Positions 26,106 to 34,574 are shown, counted from the first letter of the stretch. The stretch: DNA of 64,000 nucleotides from Bacteroidetes bacterium 43-93 (GCA_001897855.1 MKUO01000007.1:248001-312000); one strand, 5' to 3'. The notes: generated by a model not told the origin, from the letters alone. Translations and numbers: made by a program.

Positions 26106-26576
26106 TTAATGAGTTTGTTGGATATTAAGAAGCCTTTTTTCAAAAATGATGAGCTCCCTCAGTAATGCGTCCGTCAGTGCGATCACCCTTTGCAAAGAGG
26201 AACACAGAGGATGGAATGCAAGATTGCAGTATAGGTGTGTCGTAATAGCTTTAACTTCATGTTCCAGGTTCTTTAATTCCTTTAGTGCTTGTTTTAAGCC
26301 TGCCAGGTAAGAATTGTGTACTTCCACTTTCTTATCTCCGCACAACAACTCCTGCCTGTTTATTATATAATAGTTCACTCCCTTCAGCAACTCTTCACAT
26401 TTTTCAGAGTAGGGTTCAACAGCCTGCCCTATATCGATGCGTTTCAATTCAGCAAGTCCGTTTTGCGCTTCGCGATACATGGCAGATATGATATAGTAAT
26501 AATTTAAATGGAATTGATGAGACAATTCCGATATGGTTATTTTATCATATTTATGGCCGGTAATGGACTTTTTCAT
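26106..26576 (-). CDS. Helical protein of unknown function
   Basis: The start is taken as ATG 26576 (MKKSITGHKYD); the track start 26585 is a TTG that overlaps the region expected to hold the transcription start. 156 residues, all-helical in appearance. Its C-terminal 60 residues align without gaps with the C-terminus of the 7505-8056 product (shared LK, LY, P, L, I, D, L-x-EL, E, L positions), suggesting a distant relation and a four-helix bundle. No known domain recognised. First gene of a minus-strand pair, divergent from the acetyl-CoA hydrolase gene. Confidence 0.65.
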   Translation of the reverse strand: MKKSITGHKYDKITISELSHQFHLNYYYIISAMYREAQNGLAELKRIDIGQAVEPYSEKCEELLKGVNYYIINRQELLCGDKKVEVHNSYLAGLKQALKELKNLEHEVKAITTHLYCNLAFHPLCSSLQRVIALTDALLRELIIFEKRLLNIQQTH

Positions 26577-26589
26577 ACTGCGCAAAAAC

Positions 26590-26684
26590 CAAAATTATTT
26601 CTGCACACATACAACTAATATGACCATTGTATTCTCAAATAATGATTGTGGTCAGTTTCTCAGGGCCGGGTGTATATAATTTTG
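26590..26684. promoter_or_regulatory. Tandem Crp/FNR-type operator between divergent genes (region 7)
   Basis: TGACCATTGTAT (26621-26632, right half weak) and TGATTGTGGTCA (26643-26654), starts 22 bp apart. Rightward -7 box TAATTTTG (26677-26684, perfect) lies 35.5 bp from its proximal centre. Leftward box CAAAATTA on + (26590-26597, perfect) lies 36.5 bp from the other centre. Both -7 boxes have the same sequence. Confidence 0.78.
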
Positions 26685-26689
26685 CTTTT

Positions 26690-27967
26690 ATGAATTTTAA
26701 CTACACTACTGCCGAAGAGGCAGTGCAGCATATACCGGATAATAGCAGGGTATTTGTACATGGCAGCGCGGCAACACCTTTAAAATTATTAAATGCGTTA
26801 TTGGCTCGTGCCGGCAAGGTAAAGGGGGTTGAATTAATATCTATAAGCCTGCAGGGAGAGATCAATTGGAATACTCCTGAAATAAAAAACAGTTTTAGGC
26901 TCAACTCACTTTTTGTATCGGCCAATGTGCGCGAATGGGTCAATTCCGGAGCGGGAGATTATGTGCCTGTATTCCTTAGCGAGATACCACAAATGTTTAA
27001 AAAAGGTTTTCTGCCGCTTGATGTTGCATTGATCCATGTATCACCACCCGATAAACATGGGTATTGTACATTGGGCACATCTATAGATGCCGCTCTCAGT
27101 GCTGTCAGGACGGCCAAAAAGATCATTGCCCAGGTAAATCCTAAAATGCCACGCACGCACGGAGACGGGCAGGTACATGTTTCTAAGCTGGATGCTATGG
27201 TGTGGGAAGAAGTAGCGTTGCCGGAAGTAGATTATGGTTCTAAAAAGGATGAACGAACTACTTTAATCGGTAAGCATGTAGCATCTCTTATAGAAGACAG
27301 GTCTACATTGCAAATGGGTATCGGCAGCATACCTGACGCCGTACTTAGCTGGCTTGATTGCCACAAAGGGCTGGGCATCCATACAGAAATGTTCTCTGAT
27401 GGCATTATCCCTTTGGTAGAGAAAGGAGTGATCACCAATGAATACAAAACGATAAGGCCCGGCAAAATAGTTACCACTTTTACGCTGGGCACAAAAAAAG
27501 TATACGATTTTGTAGATGATAACCCTTCTGTTTCTTTTATGGATGTTGCTTATGTGAATGATAGCGACATCATACGTACTAATCCTAAAGCAGTGGCAAT
27601 TAACAGTGCAATAGAAATAGATCTTACAGGACAGATATGTGCCGACTCTATAGGTACTTATCAGTTCTCCGGCATTGGAGGGCAGATGGATTTTATGCGC
27701 GGGGCTTCACTTTCAGAGGGTGGCAAACCTATTATCGCTATTCCATCGGTTACCAATTCAGGAATATCGCGTATCGTTCCTTTTTTAAAGAATGGCGCAG
27801 GTGTAGTAACAACAAGGGGGCATGTTCATTATGTGGTTACAGAGTATGGTGTGGTAAATCTTTATGGGAAAAATATGGAACAAAGAGCTAAATTACTGAT
27901 CAGTATTGCCCACCCCGATCATAGGGAAGCATTAGAAAGGGCGTGCTATGAGCGATTTAAGCAATAG
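26690..27967 (+). CDS. Acetyl-CoA hydrolase/transferase family protein
   Basis: Start at ATG 26690 (MNFNYTTAEEAVQ); the track TTG start at 26627 lies in the operator. 425 residues, the length of the 4-hydroxybutyrate CoA-transferase/acetyl-CoA hydrolase family. Marks include DVALIHVSPPDKHGYCTLG, THGDGQVHVSKLDAMVWEE, MGIGSIPDAVLSWL, HTEMFSDGIIPLVEKG and EYGVVNLYGKNMEQRAKLLISIAHPDHRE. It moves CoA between acetate and other acids, useful for acetate formation or reuse when respiration is limited; exact donors are unknown. ATG is only 6 bp after the -7 box, so the transcript may be leaderless. Five bp before the P-type ATPase gene; likely an operon. Confidence 0.9.
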   Translation: MNFNYTTAEEAVQHIPDNSRVFVHGSAATPLKLLNALLARAGKVKGVELISISLQGEINWNTPEIKNSFRLNSLFVSANVREWVNSGAGDYVPVFLSEIPQMFKKGFLPLDVALIHVSPPDKHGYCTLGTSIDAALSAVRTAKKIIAQVNPKMPRTHGDGQVHVSKLDAMVWEEVALPEVDYGSKKDERTTLIGKHVASLIEDRSTLQMGIGSIPDAVLSWLDCHKGLGIHTEMFSDGIIPLVEKGVITNEYKTIRPGKIVTTFTLGTKKVYDFVDDNPSVSFMDVAYVNDSDIIRTNPKAVAINSAIEIDLTGQICADSIGTYQFSGIGGQMDFMRGASLSEGGKPIIAIPSVTNSGISRIVPFLKNGAGVVTTRGHVHYVVTEYGVVNLYGKNMEQRAKLLISIAHPDHREALERACYERFKQ

Positions 27968-27972
27968 AAACT

Positions 27973-30462
27973 ATGCCGGCAAATCCATTCCCTTTTAAAG
28001 GCTTATCAGCGGGTGAAGTAGACCGCGCGAAGGAAGAGTTTGGCGTTAATAGGATAGAGGATAAGAGCAATGCAGCCTTTTGGCAAACGCTGAAAGATGC
28101 GGTTACAGAGCCAATGTTTTTGCTATTGCTGGCGTGCGCTGCTATCTATTTTATTCTTGGAGAGTTATCAGAGGCCTGGTTCATGCTTGGTGCCATTTTT
28201 GTAGTGTCCGCCATCTCTTTTTACCAGGATAGGCGTAGCCGTAAAGCATTGGATGCATTGCAGAAGTATAGCCAGCCAAGCGTTACCTTAATACGTGACG
28301 GACAAGTGGTAAAATTGCCATCTGAAGATATAGTAGTGGGCGATTATGTAGTAGCATCGGAGGGCGAATTGATACCTGCAGATGGTGTGGTAAAACAATG
28401 CAATGATTTTGTAGTCAACGAGTCCATACTTACAGGGGAGGCATTTGGTGTAGTAAAGGATATAGGCAATGGTGATAGTAAAGTATACAGCGGTACCCTG
28501 GTAGAGAGCGGGCAATGTGTTTTTGAAGTTACGCAGGTTGGCATCCATACCCGGCTGGGCCAGATTGGCTTGTCTATAAAAGATGTGGCAAAGCCTAAAA
28601 CGCCACTGCAACTACAGATCAGTTCTTTTGTGCGAAAAATGGCCGCCGTTGGTGTCGTCATATTCCTGCTGATATGGGGCATTAATTATTTACGCGATGG
28701 TAACTTACTGCAAAGCCTGCTCAAAGGGCTTACTATAGCCATGTCTGTATTGCCCGAAGAGGTACCGGTAGCATTTACCGTGTTTATGGCAATAGGTGCC
28801 ATGCGGTTGATGAAGCATGGAATAATAGTGAAGGAAACAGGCACGGTGGAATCTCTTGGCGCGGCTACGGTTTTATGTGCCGATAAAACCGGTACCATCA
28901 CAGAGAACAGGATGGAGCTGCACAGCATCTTTGATGCTGAATCCGGTACGGTTAAAACAAACACCGGCTGGAATAATCCCTCATCTCTGGAAGTGATCAA
29001 TATAGCCATGTGGGCCAGCGAAACAGTACCATTCGACCCAATGGAAAAAGCATTACATGAAGCTTATATAAAATGGTTGCCCGACGAGCGCTTGCTCTAT
29101 CAGAAAATACATGAGTACCCGTTAGAGGGTAAGCCTCCCATGATGACGCATGTCTTTGAAAACAAAGATGGCAAGCGCATTATTGCCGCAAAAGGTGCTC
29201 CGGAGGCCATCGTAAAATATGCTGCCCTAACGCCCGCTGAAAGAGAGAAAATACTGGCAGTAAATAACGACATGGCTAAATCCGGCTTGCGGGTATTGGG
29301 TGTTGCAGTAGCCGAGCATTCAGGAAACAATTTCCCGGAAACCCAGCAGGAATTTAATTTCAGGTTCCTGGGGCTGGTTGGCTTTTATGATCCTCCAAGA
29401 AAAAATATGGAGGCAGTGTTAACACAACTATATGCTGCGGGCATAAAAGTGAAGATCATTACAGGTGACAATCCTGTTACTACAACAGCTATAGCACAAC
29501 AGCTTCATTTCGAAGGTAGTGATAAAGTGGTAACGGGTGGTGAACTGGTGAATGTGGAAGAGGAGGCCTTTGGTGCATTGGTGAAGAGTAACAACATTTT
29601 TGCGCGCATGTTCCCCGAGATGAAGCTGAAGGTGGTGAATAGCCTGAAGGAGCAAGGAGAGATCGTGGGGATGACGGGCGATGGCGTAAACGATGGGCCT
29701 GCTCTGAAGGCTGCACACATCGGCATTGCGATGGGTGGGCGTGGATCTGAGATAGCCCGGCAGGCATCATCGCTTATTATTACTGATGATGATTTTGGAA
29801 AGATGGTAATTGCCGTAGCTATGGGCAGGCGTATTTATACCAACCTGAAAAAAGCTATCCAATACATCATATCCATCCATATTCCCATTATACTCACCGT
29901 GGCTATACCATCCATATTAGGGTGGCGTTATCCATCTGTTTTTACACCGGTACATGTCATCTTTCTTGAACTGATCATGGGACCCACCTGTTCTATCATT
30001 TATGAGAACGAACCTATTGAAAAGAATGCAATGTTGCGTCCGCCCCGCACAATGACGGATACGTTTTTCAATTTCAGGGAACTTACACTCAGTATATTTC
30101 AGGGCTTTGGTATCACTGTGGCTACGATTGGGATTTATCTGTATAGCCTGCGCAGCGGCTATGATGAAACGGTTACACGTACTATGGTATTTGCCACGCT
30201 GATATTTGCCAATATATTCCTTACGGTAGTCAATCGTTCTTTTTATTACTCGGTTTTTGAAATGTTCCGTTACCGGAACAATCTGCTGACCGGTATGCTT
30301 ATGATAACCCTTGCTCTTAGCGCGTGTATTTTTTATACGCCGGTATTGGCAAGTTTTTTCAAGCTTTCAGCGCCAGGCATTAGCCAATTGATAGTTTGCC
30401 TGGCAGCCGCGTTTATTTCCATTATATGGTTCGAGGTATATAAAATCTCCAGGCGCCGCTGA
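27973..30462 (+). CDS. Cation-transporting P-type ATPase (P2 type, calcium-pump-like)
   Basis: 829 residues. N-terminal cation-ATPase domain (KGLSAGEVDRAKEEFGVNRI), TGEA in the actuator domain, the membrane motif VLPEEVPVAF (PEEVP, matching the PEG(L)P region), phosphorylation site DKTGTITENRM (Asp304), TGDNPVTT and GDGVNDGPALK, and C-terminal membrane helices. The family pumps Ca2+ or other cations; the ion here cannot be fixed. The DosR regulon of M. tuberculosis also contains a P2-type pump (CtpF). Follows the CoA-transferase gene by 5 bp and shares its promoter. Confidence 0.93.
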   Translation: MPANPFPFKGLSAGEVDRAKEEFGVNRIEDKSNAAFWQTLKDAVTEPMFLLLLACAAIYFILGELSEAWFMLGAIFVVSAISFYQDRRSRKALDALQKYSQPSVTLIRDGQVVKLPSEDIVVGDYVVASEGELIPADGVVKQCNDFVVNESILTGEAFGVVKDIGNGDSKVYSGTLVESGQCVFEVTQVGIHTRLGQIGLSIKDVAKPKTPLQLQISSFVRKMAAVGVVIFLLIWGINYLRDGNLLQSLLKGLTIAMSVLPEEVPVAFTVFMAIGAMRLMKHGIIVKETGTVESLGAATVLCADKTGTITENRMELHSIFDAESGTVKTNTGWNNPSSLEVINIAMWASETVPFDPMEKALHEAYIKWLPDERLLYQKIHEYPLEGKPPMMTHVFENKDGKRIIAAKGAPEAIVKYAALTPAEREKILAVNNDMAKSGLRVLGVAVAEHSGNNFPETQQEFNFRFLGLVGFYDPPRKNMEAVLTQLYAAGIKVKIITGDNPVTTTAIAQQLHFEGSDKVVTGGELVNVEEEAFGALVKSNNIFARMFPEMKLKVVNSLKEQGEIVGMTGDGVNDGPALKAAHIGIAMGGRGSEIARQASSLIITDDDFGKMVIAVAMGRRIYTNLKKAIQYIISIHIPIILTVAIPSILGWRYPSVFTPVHVIFLELIMGPTCSIIYENEPIEKNAMLRPPRTMTDTFFNFRELTLSIFQGFGITVATIGIYLYSLRSGYDETVTRTMVFATLIFANIFLTVVNRSFYYSVFEMFRYRNNLLTGMLMITLALSACIFYTPVLASFFKLSAPGISQLIVCLAAAFISIIWFEVYKISRRR

Positions 30463-30467
30463 TCAGT

Positions 30468-30532
30468 TAATTACTGTCATTAAGATACCTGATGCTTATC
30501 ATTTTAATGGTATATGTAAGGCTATACCTTGC
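30468..30532 (+). promoter_or_regulatory. Tandem Crp/FNR-type operator and promoter (region 8)
   Basis: TAATTACTGTCA (30468-30479, one mismatch) and TGATGCTTATCA (30490-30501, perfect), starts 22 bp apart. At the expected distance the -7 candidate is TACCTTGC (30525-30532, poor, 4/6). The operator pair is convincing; the -7 box is the weakest of the set. Drives the DUF6600 lipoprotein. Confidence 0.65.
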
Positions 30533-30547
30533 TACAAACTTTGGTAT

Positions 30548-31768
30548 ATGTCTGCTTTACGCAAAATGCTCAGTTATATTATAGTCGCCGTTTTGATTTC
30601 AGGCTGTAACCCGGCACGTAATACTGTATATGCACAGGAACCGCCTGCCTCTGTATCCATGCAGGTATTTTATGATGAGCTTAGCCCCTACGGGCAATGG
30701 ATAGAAGACCCGGAGTATGGGTACGTGTGGATGCCACAGGTAGATGTAGACTTCAGGCCGTATTATACAAATGGCTATTGGGTGATGACAGACTATGGTA
30801 ACACCTGGGTATCATCTTATGCATGGGGATGGGCGCCATTCCATTATGGCAGATGGGTATATAGCAATAGATATGGCTGGCTATGGATCCCCGGATATGA
30901 ATGGGGCCCTGCATGGGTTTGCTGGCGGTTTGGCGGAGGCTATTATGGATGGGCACCCCTAGGTCCGTGGTTCTCTGTTACCATTGCCTTTGGCGATTAT
31001 TACTGCCCCGTTAACTGGTGGATATTTATACCACAACACCATTTATATCGTCATCGTTATGTTTATAGCCCAAGGCAGTCTGAATTTATTGGCAGAACAA
31101 ATATCATTCGTAATACGCGCAACAGGCAGGGAGATCGGACTGTATATGTAACAGGGCCATCAATAGAAGAAGCAAGAGCGAGTGTTAGAGAGAATGTGCC
31201 TGTATACAATGTAGCGCCAGCAGCAAGGCCGGCGGAGTCCGGCATAGAACGAAATCAGCTAAAACTATTCAGGCCGGGTGTCAGCTATGTGGAACAGGAA
31301 AGGTTAAAACCTGCTCCGGCAAAAATTATGAGGAGCATGGACCCTATCGATAGAGATCATCCAATACCGGCAGATGAGCATCGCAACCCTTCACAAAATA
31401 TTCCCAGCGCAAATGAACCGGTAAGGGAAAATGACCGCCAGAACCCTGTCAATCCCAATAGAGATATTAACCCCGAACCACGACAACAGCCTGTGCAAAG
31501 GCCGCAAATGCCAGCACCGGAAAGGCCAAAGGAAAGGAATATCAGCCCCGAACCCCGCCAGCAGCAACCTGCTCCGCGCCCGCAAGTACAACCCTATCAG
31601 GCCCCTCGTCAACAAGCTGCGCCGCGGCCACAGGTACAACCGTCCCCGGCACCCCGCCCGCAAATGCAGCCCCCAGCCCGTCCCCAGGTTCAACCACGGC
31701 CACAACCTCAGCCAGCCCCGCAACGTCCTACACAGCAAGCACCATCCCAAACCCCTGTAAGAAGATAG
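30548..31768 (+). CDS. DUF6600 family lipoprotein with Pro/Gln-rich tail
   Basis: 406 residues. N-terminal lipobox LISGC (Cys20) marks a lipoprotein. Residues 35-150 hold the DUF6600 domain, very rich in Trp, Tyr and Gly (YGQWIEDPEYGYVWMP, GYWVMTDYGNTWVS, WGWAPFHYGRWVY, YGWLWIPGYEWGPAWV, YGWAPLGPW). The last ~150 residues are low-complexity Pro, Gln and Arg repeats (PRPQVQP, PEPRQQ), likely extended. Location is the outer membrane or periplasm. Function unknown. Tandem operator upstream and a good terminator downstream make it a single-gene unit in the stress region. Confidence 0.85.
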   Translation: MSALRKMLSYIIVAVLISGCNPARNTVYAQEPPASVSMQVFYDELSPYGQWIEDPEYGYVWMPQVDVDFRPYYTNGYWVMTDYGNTWVSSYAWGWAPFHYGRWVYSNRYGWLWIPGYEWGPAWVCWRFGGGYYGWAPLGPWFSVTIAFGDYYCPVNWWIFIPQHHLYRHRYVYSPRQSEFIGRTNIIRNTRNRQGDRTVYVTGPSIEEARASVRENVPVYNVAPAARPAESGIERNQLKLFRPGVSYVEQERLKPAPAKIMRSMDPIDRDHPIPADEHRNPSQNIPSANEPVRENDRQNPVNPNRDINPEPRQQPVQRPQMPAPERPKERNISPEPRQQQPAPRPQVQPYQAPRQQAAPRPQVQPSPAPRPQMQPPARPQVQPRPQPQPAPQRPTQQAPSQTPVRR

Positions 31769-31785
31769 ATTATAAAGAACACGAA

Positions 31786-31823
31786 AAAGGGAATAGCCGG
31801 CTGGTTATTCCCTTTGTTTTTTT
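31786..31823 (+). terminator. Terminator after the DUF6600 gene
   Basis: Stem AAAGGGAATAGCC / GGTTATTCCCTTT with a 4-nt loop, followed by GTTTTTTTG. It also lies just past the 3' end of the convergent 61-aa gene. Confidence 0.85.
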
Positions 31824-31835
31824 GTTGATGATAGT

Positions 31836-32021
31836 TCAGGACTCTTCTTCGAATATCCTGATGTTCCTTTGTTTAATGATCTCCATAAGCCTGGCAGGTA
31901 TCTTCCGGCACCCGCAGTGGCGCGCATGCAATACATGCCAGGTAATCAGCTGTTCCAGTGTTGGTTCTTCCGGCATGGGGTTTCTCTCATGCCATTCTTT
32001 GTTGATTTTATTGGCAGCCAT
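31836..32021 (-). CDS. Small His/Cys protein (61 aa)
   Basis: 61 residues starting MAANKINKEWHERNPMPEEP. The core LITWHVLHARHCGCRKIP places three His and two Cys in 11 residues, a plausible metal site. The PTLEQLITWH lead-in and RLMEIIKQ tail suggest two short helices. No family recognised. It starts 6 bp after the USP stop codon, so it is co-transcribed with the USP gene from the operator at 32.88 kb. The overlapping + strand ORF (31822-32085) is its shadow. Confidence 0.7.
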   Translation of the reverse strand: MAANKINKEWHERNPMPEEPTLEQLITWHVLHARHCGCRKIPARLMEIIKQRNIRIFEEES

Positions 32022-32027
32022 GATACA

Positions 32028-32810
32028 TTATTTATGGGCAATGAATAATGGTGATTGTACAGATCTTATCAGGTTATCGCTATGACTTTGGCGCAGTAGC
32101 GTAGAAAGTAAATTTCGGCCGTAGGCACCCATTACAATCAATCCCTTCTCCTCTTCCAGCGTTCCCTCCAACAAGCTAATATAGCTATCGCCCGACTTGG
32201 TTTTGAACGTAACATTCGTGTAATGATCCTGCAGCCATTCGTGTATGCTATGCTTTTGGGTATTATTGTTACCCATATTGTTTCCTTCCAGTATGGTAAC
32301 ATTTGAGTGGGCAAACTGCGGGAAGAGATAAGTAAACTGCTTGATCGCGAACATCGATGATTCTTCACCATCATAGGTAAATACCAGGTCTGTTATCTCA
32401 TTGAATTGTTCCGGTGCTATCATCACCGGGCATTCAGCATACTTCAATACTTTTTTTACAAAGCCGCTGGGATTTTCCAGGTTGTATTTAGAGAACGATA
32501 GCAAAGGGTCTATTACCAGTACATCTGCAAACCTGCTTTCTATTAGTAGTTCTTCCAGCGGCACTCCTTTATCTCTATGGATATTATGTTTTGTTTCTCG
32601 CGCAATGCACGCTTCCTTAAACCGCGATATACAATGATCGCAGTTATTCTGTCCACTTTTAACAGTCAGTATTTCCGGTATCAGGTATCCGTCTTCTTCT
32701 TCCAGAAATACACCTGTAAGTGTAGATCGGGTCAGGTTGGCAAGATAACATGCCAGGTCTGTAGAAGCGGCGTTGATGCCATTGCTATTTGTAGCCAGTA
32801 AGATTTTCAT
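32028..32810 (-). CDS. Universal stress protein, tandem USP domains
   Basis: 260 residues, two USP domains. N-terminal KILLATNSNGINAASTDLACYLA and C-terminal VMGAYGRNLLSTLLRQSHSDNLIRSVQSPLFIAHK, the latter carrying the G-x2-G-x9-S nucleotide loop. The first domain also has Cys-x2-Cys (NNCDHCISRF). Paralogue of the 20.9 kb USP. First gene of a minus-strand pair, divergent from the small Pro-rich gene and the baeRF gene across one of the best operator pairs; its -7 box TAAGTTTG (32859-32852, minus strand) is perfect. Confidence 0.9.
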   Translation of the reverse strand: MKILLATNSNGINAASTDLACYLANLTRSTLTGVFLEEEDGYLIPEILTVKSGQNNCDHCISRFKEACIARETKHNIHRDKGVPLEELLIESRFADVLVIDPLLSFSKYNLENPSGFVKKVLKYAECPVMIAPEQFNEITDLVFTYDGEESSMFAIKQFTYLFPQFAHSNVTILEGNNMGNNNTQKHSIHEWLQDHYTNVTFKTKSGDSYISLLEGTLEEEKGLIVMGAYGRNLLSTLLRQSHSDNLIRSVQSPLFIAHK

Positions 32811-32851
32811 GACTGTACTGATTTGAATTGGGAAAGATGCTTATAGCAAAG

Positions 32852-32946
32852 CAAACTTAGGATAGACAATGGCAAAACAGGCTGATACCTGTCAGACGTA
32901 AAAATGATGTATATCAGAAAAAAAAGCAAAGGCGGAGAGTACTTTG
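32852..32946. promoter_or_regulatory. Tandem Crp/FNR-type operator between divergent genes (region 9)
   Basis: TGATACCTGTCA (32883-32894) and TGATGTATATCA (32905-32916), both with fully matching half-sites, starts 22 bp apart. Leftward -7 box CAAACTTA on + (32852-32859, perfect) is 36.5 bp from its site. Rightward element TACTTTG (32940-32946, one base short in the spacer) ends 35.5 bp from its site. Confidence 0.82.
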
Positions 32947-32962
32947 CAGGAAAGAATATGCC

Positions 32963-33160
32963 ATGAACGTAGCAGTAGTACTTGCAAAGGAGCCACATCC
33001 TGAAGAATTGCCAAAACCGGAAAAGAAACCCGAATTGCCAGGCAAAGATGTACCTGACGCCCCGGCTGAACCAAGGCAACCGGAGATCCACCCTGAAGAA
33101 AAACCATACATGCCCGGCAAGCCGCAGGAAGTACCAGCACCCCAAAAACAAAATCTCTAA
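32963..33160 (+). CDS. Proline/glutamate-rich small protein (65 aa)
   Basis: 65 residues: after MNVAVVLAKE the protein is almost wholly Pro, Glu, Lys (HPEELPKPEKKPELPGK, PRQPEIHPEEKPYMPG). It is likely unstructured. It starts 17 bp after the -7 element and leads a + strand operon with a 55-aa membrane protein and the baeRF-like gene. No family recognised. A second frame (32982-33176) and the minus strand also stay open here, so frame choice rests on the ATG position and plausible composition. Confidence 0.6.
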   Translation: MNVAVVLAKEPHPEELPKPEKKPELPGKDVPDAPAEPRQPEIHPEEKPYMPGKPQEVPAPQKQNL

Positions 33161-33172
33161 AAATATACAGTT

Positions 33173-33340
33173 ATGAATGCACAAATCCTTGTTGATAAGC
33201 AGAAGATATACGAACTGGCAGAATGGTTCGTAACTGCCATGACATTGCTGCTGGGTTACAGATACCTAAAACAGATCGTCGCTTATGTGCTTATGCAATT
33301 GTACCGCATATTCATTCAAAGAGGCATGATTGCTGTCTGA
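33173..33340 (+). CDS. Small single-helix membrane protein (55 aa)
   Basis: A 55-aa ORF not in the track: MNAQILVDKQKIYELAEWF, a hydrophobic stretch VTAMTLLLGYRYLKQIVAYVLMQLY and a basic end RIFIQRGMIAV. It could be a membrane helix or amphipathic helix. It sits 12 bp after the Pro-rich gene and 32 bp before the baeRF-like gene, in frame with neither. No family recognised. Confidence 0.55.
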   Translation: MNAQILVDKQKIYELAEWFVTAMTLLLGYRYLKQIVAYVLMQLYRIFIQRGMIAV

Positions 33341-33372
33341 AAAAGTTGTTCATCATTTAAATTGAAATACTC

Positions 33373-34464
33373 ATGAAATTTTCTGCCGAAGAACTGCAGG
33401 TGATCAATGCAGTGAAGTACTTTCCAATGGTATCCGTCATTGTATCAATAAAACCGGAAATCGGGCTGAAAGCCGAATTAGCGCACAAGCTAAAAATTGC
33501 CGTCGACAAGATAAAAAGAGAGCTTCAGAATAAATATCCTGAAGCCCAATGGATGCCTGTGTTTAATAAACTGGCGAATATTGTAGATGACTTCAATTAT
33601 GAAACAGCTACTGTCACAACAGCCATATTTGTTTCTCCGCTGTTATCCAAGGTCTTTCATTTACAGGTGCCTGTGGAAGATAAAATAGTCATCAATGAAT
33701 CTTTTGAGGTACGCGACCTGGTTTATGCTAATACCAACTCCATAAAATACCTGGTATTATTACTTACCGGTAAGATAGTGAAAGCATACGAAGGAAGGCC
33801 GGGTTATTTACAGCCTATAAAGTTGGATATGGCGGAAAGAATAGAAGCGTACGACTTGGATATGCCCGGCGAAGTGGCCAATTTTTCAGATCCCGATAAG
33901 CATAAAGAAATACTACAGGATAAGTTTTTGAAAGAAGCAGATAAAGCGGTATCGAAATTGTTAAAAACCCGGAACGAACCGCTGGTATTGATCGGTGTAG
34001 ACCGGTTAATAGGTCACTTCAAAAGTGTTAGTCAAAATACAGCGTCCATAGCCGGCATTATACACGGCAACTATGACAATACTACCATTGCTGAAATGCA
34101 GCAAATACTAAAGCCGTATGAAGATGAACTTAAGATGCAATACACCAACAAATGGCTGAGAGAAATTGAAAAAGCCCTGAACGCGAATAAGCTGGATTTT
34201 GGCATTGAGCAAGTATGGAAATCTGCAAGCGAAAATCAGGGCAGGGTATTGATCGTTGAACGCAATTTTATGTATCCTGCATATTACGAAAGCAAAGAGA
34301 AGATCATTCATGCTGATGATACGACAAAGGCAGCAGCTCAACATATCTCAGATGCGGTAGACGATGTTATTGTTACCGTGCTGCAAAATGGTGGTGAGGT
34401 AGTATTTGTAGATGAAGGCACGCTGAATGATTATCAGCACATTGCCCTTCTCAAATATTATTGA
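33373..34464 (+). CDS. eRF1-like (baeRF/Balon-type) ribosome-associated protein
   Basis: 363 residues. The C-terminal domain (GGEVVFVDEGTLNDYQHIALLKYY) and the preceding ILIVERNFMYPAYY and PLVLIGVDRLIGHFKSV segments are those of the bacterial archaeo-eukaryotic release-factor-like (baeRF) proteins. Members include Balon, a hibernation factor that enters the ribosomal A site during cold or stress, and Rv2629 of the M. tuberculosis DosR regulon. No GGQ motif is present, so peptide release is not expected. Exact baeRF subfamily is uncertain. Third gene of the operon starting at 32.96 kb under a tandem operator; a bidirectional terminator follows. Confidence 0.8.
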   Translation: MKFSAEELQVINAVKYFPMVSVIVSIKPEIGLKAELAHKLKIAVDKIKRELQNKYPEAQWMPVFNKLANIVDDFNYETATVTTAIFVSPLLSKVFHLQVPVEDKIVINESFEVRDLVYANTNSIKYLVLLLTGKIVKAYEGRPGYLQPIKLDMAERIEAYDLDMPGEVANFSDPDKHKEILQDKFLKEADKAVSKLLKTRNEPLVLIGVDRLIGHFKSVSQNTASIAGIIHGNYDNTTIAEMQQILKPYEDELKMQYTNKWLREIEKALNANKLDFGIEQVWKSASENQGRVLIVERNFMYPAYYESKEKIIHADDTTKAAAQHISDAVDDVIVTVLQNGGEVVFVDEGTLNDYQHIALLKYY

Positions 34465-34523
34465 TGGCAACAGGTATTGGGCACACGCTTAATACCTGTT
34501 TATTATTGTAACCTTCCATAAAT

Positions 34524-34558
34524 AAAATAGCGCTCCTGGAAACCAGGAGCGCTATTTT
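34524..34558. terminator. Bidirectional terminator between baeRF-like and hsp20 genes
   Basis: Perfect 16-bp stem AAAATAGCGCTCCTGG / CCAGGAGCGCTATTTT with loop AAA; A-run on one side and T-run on the other serve both convergent genes. Confidence 0.92.
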
Positions 34559-34574
34559 ATAAATAACCAAGGAA

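Noticed and set aside
31561-31740. CRISPR-like or repeat array in the Pro/Gln-rich region
   Set aside because: Short imperfect codon-level repeats within a coding sequence; no conserved repeat-spacer structure.
31431-31760. Second + strand frame within the DUF6600 gene's tail
   Set aside because: Kept open by the Pro/Gln/Arg repeat codons; no independent start signal.
32807-33184. 125-aa minus-strand ORF opposite the Pro-rich small gene
   Set aside because: Phe/Cys/Trp-rich product that is the complement of Pro/Glu codons, and it covers the operator and promoter region.
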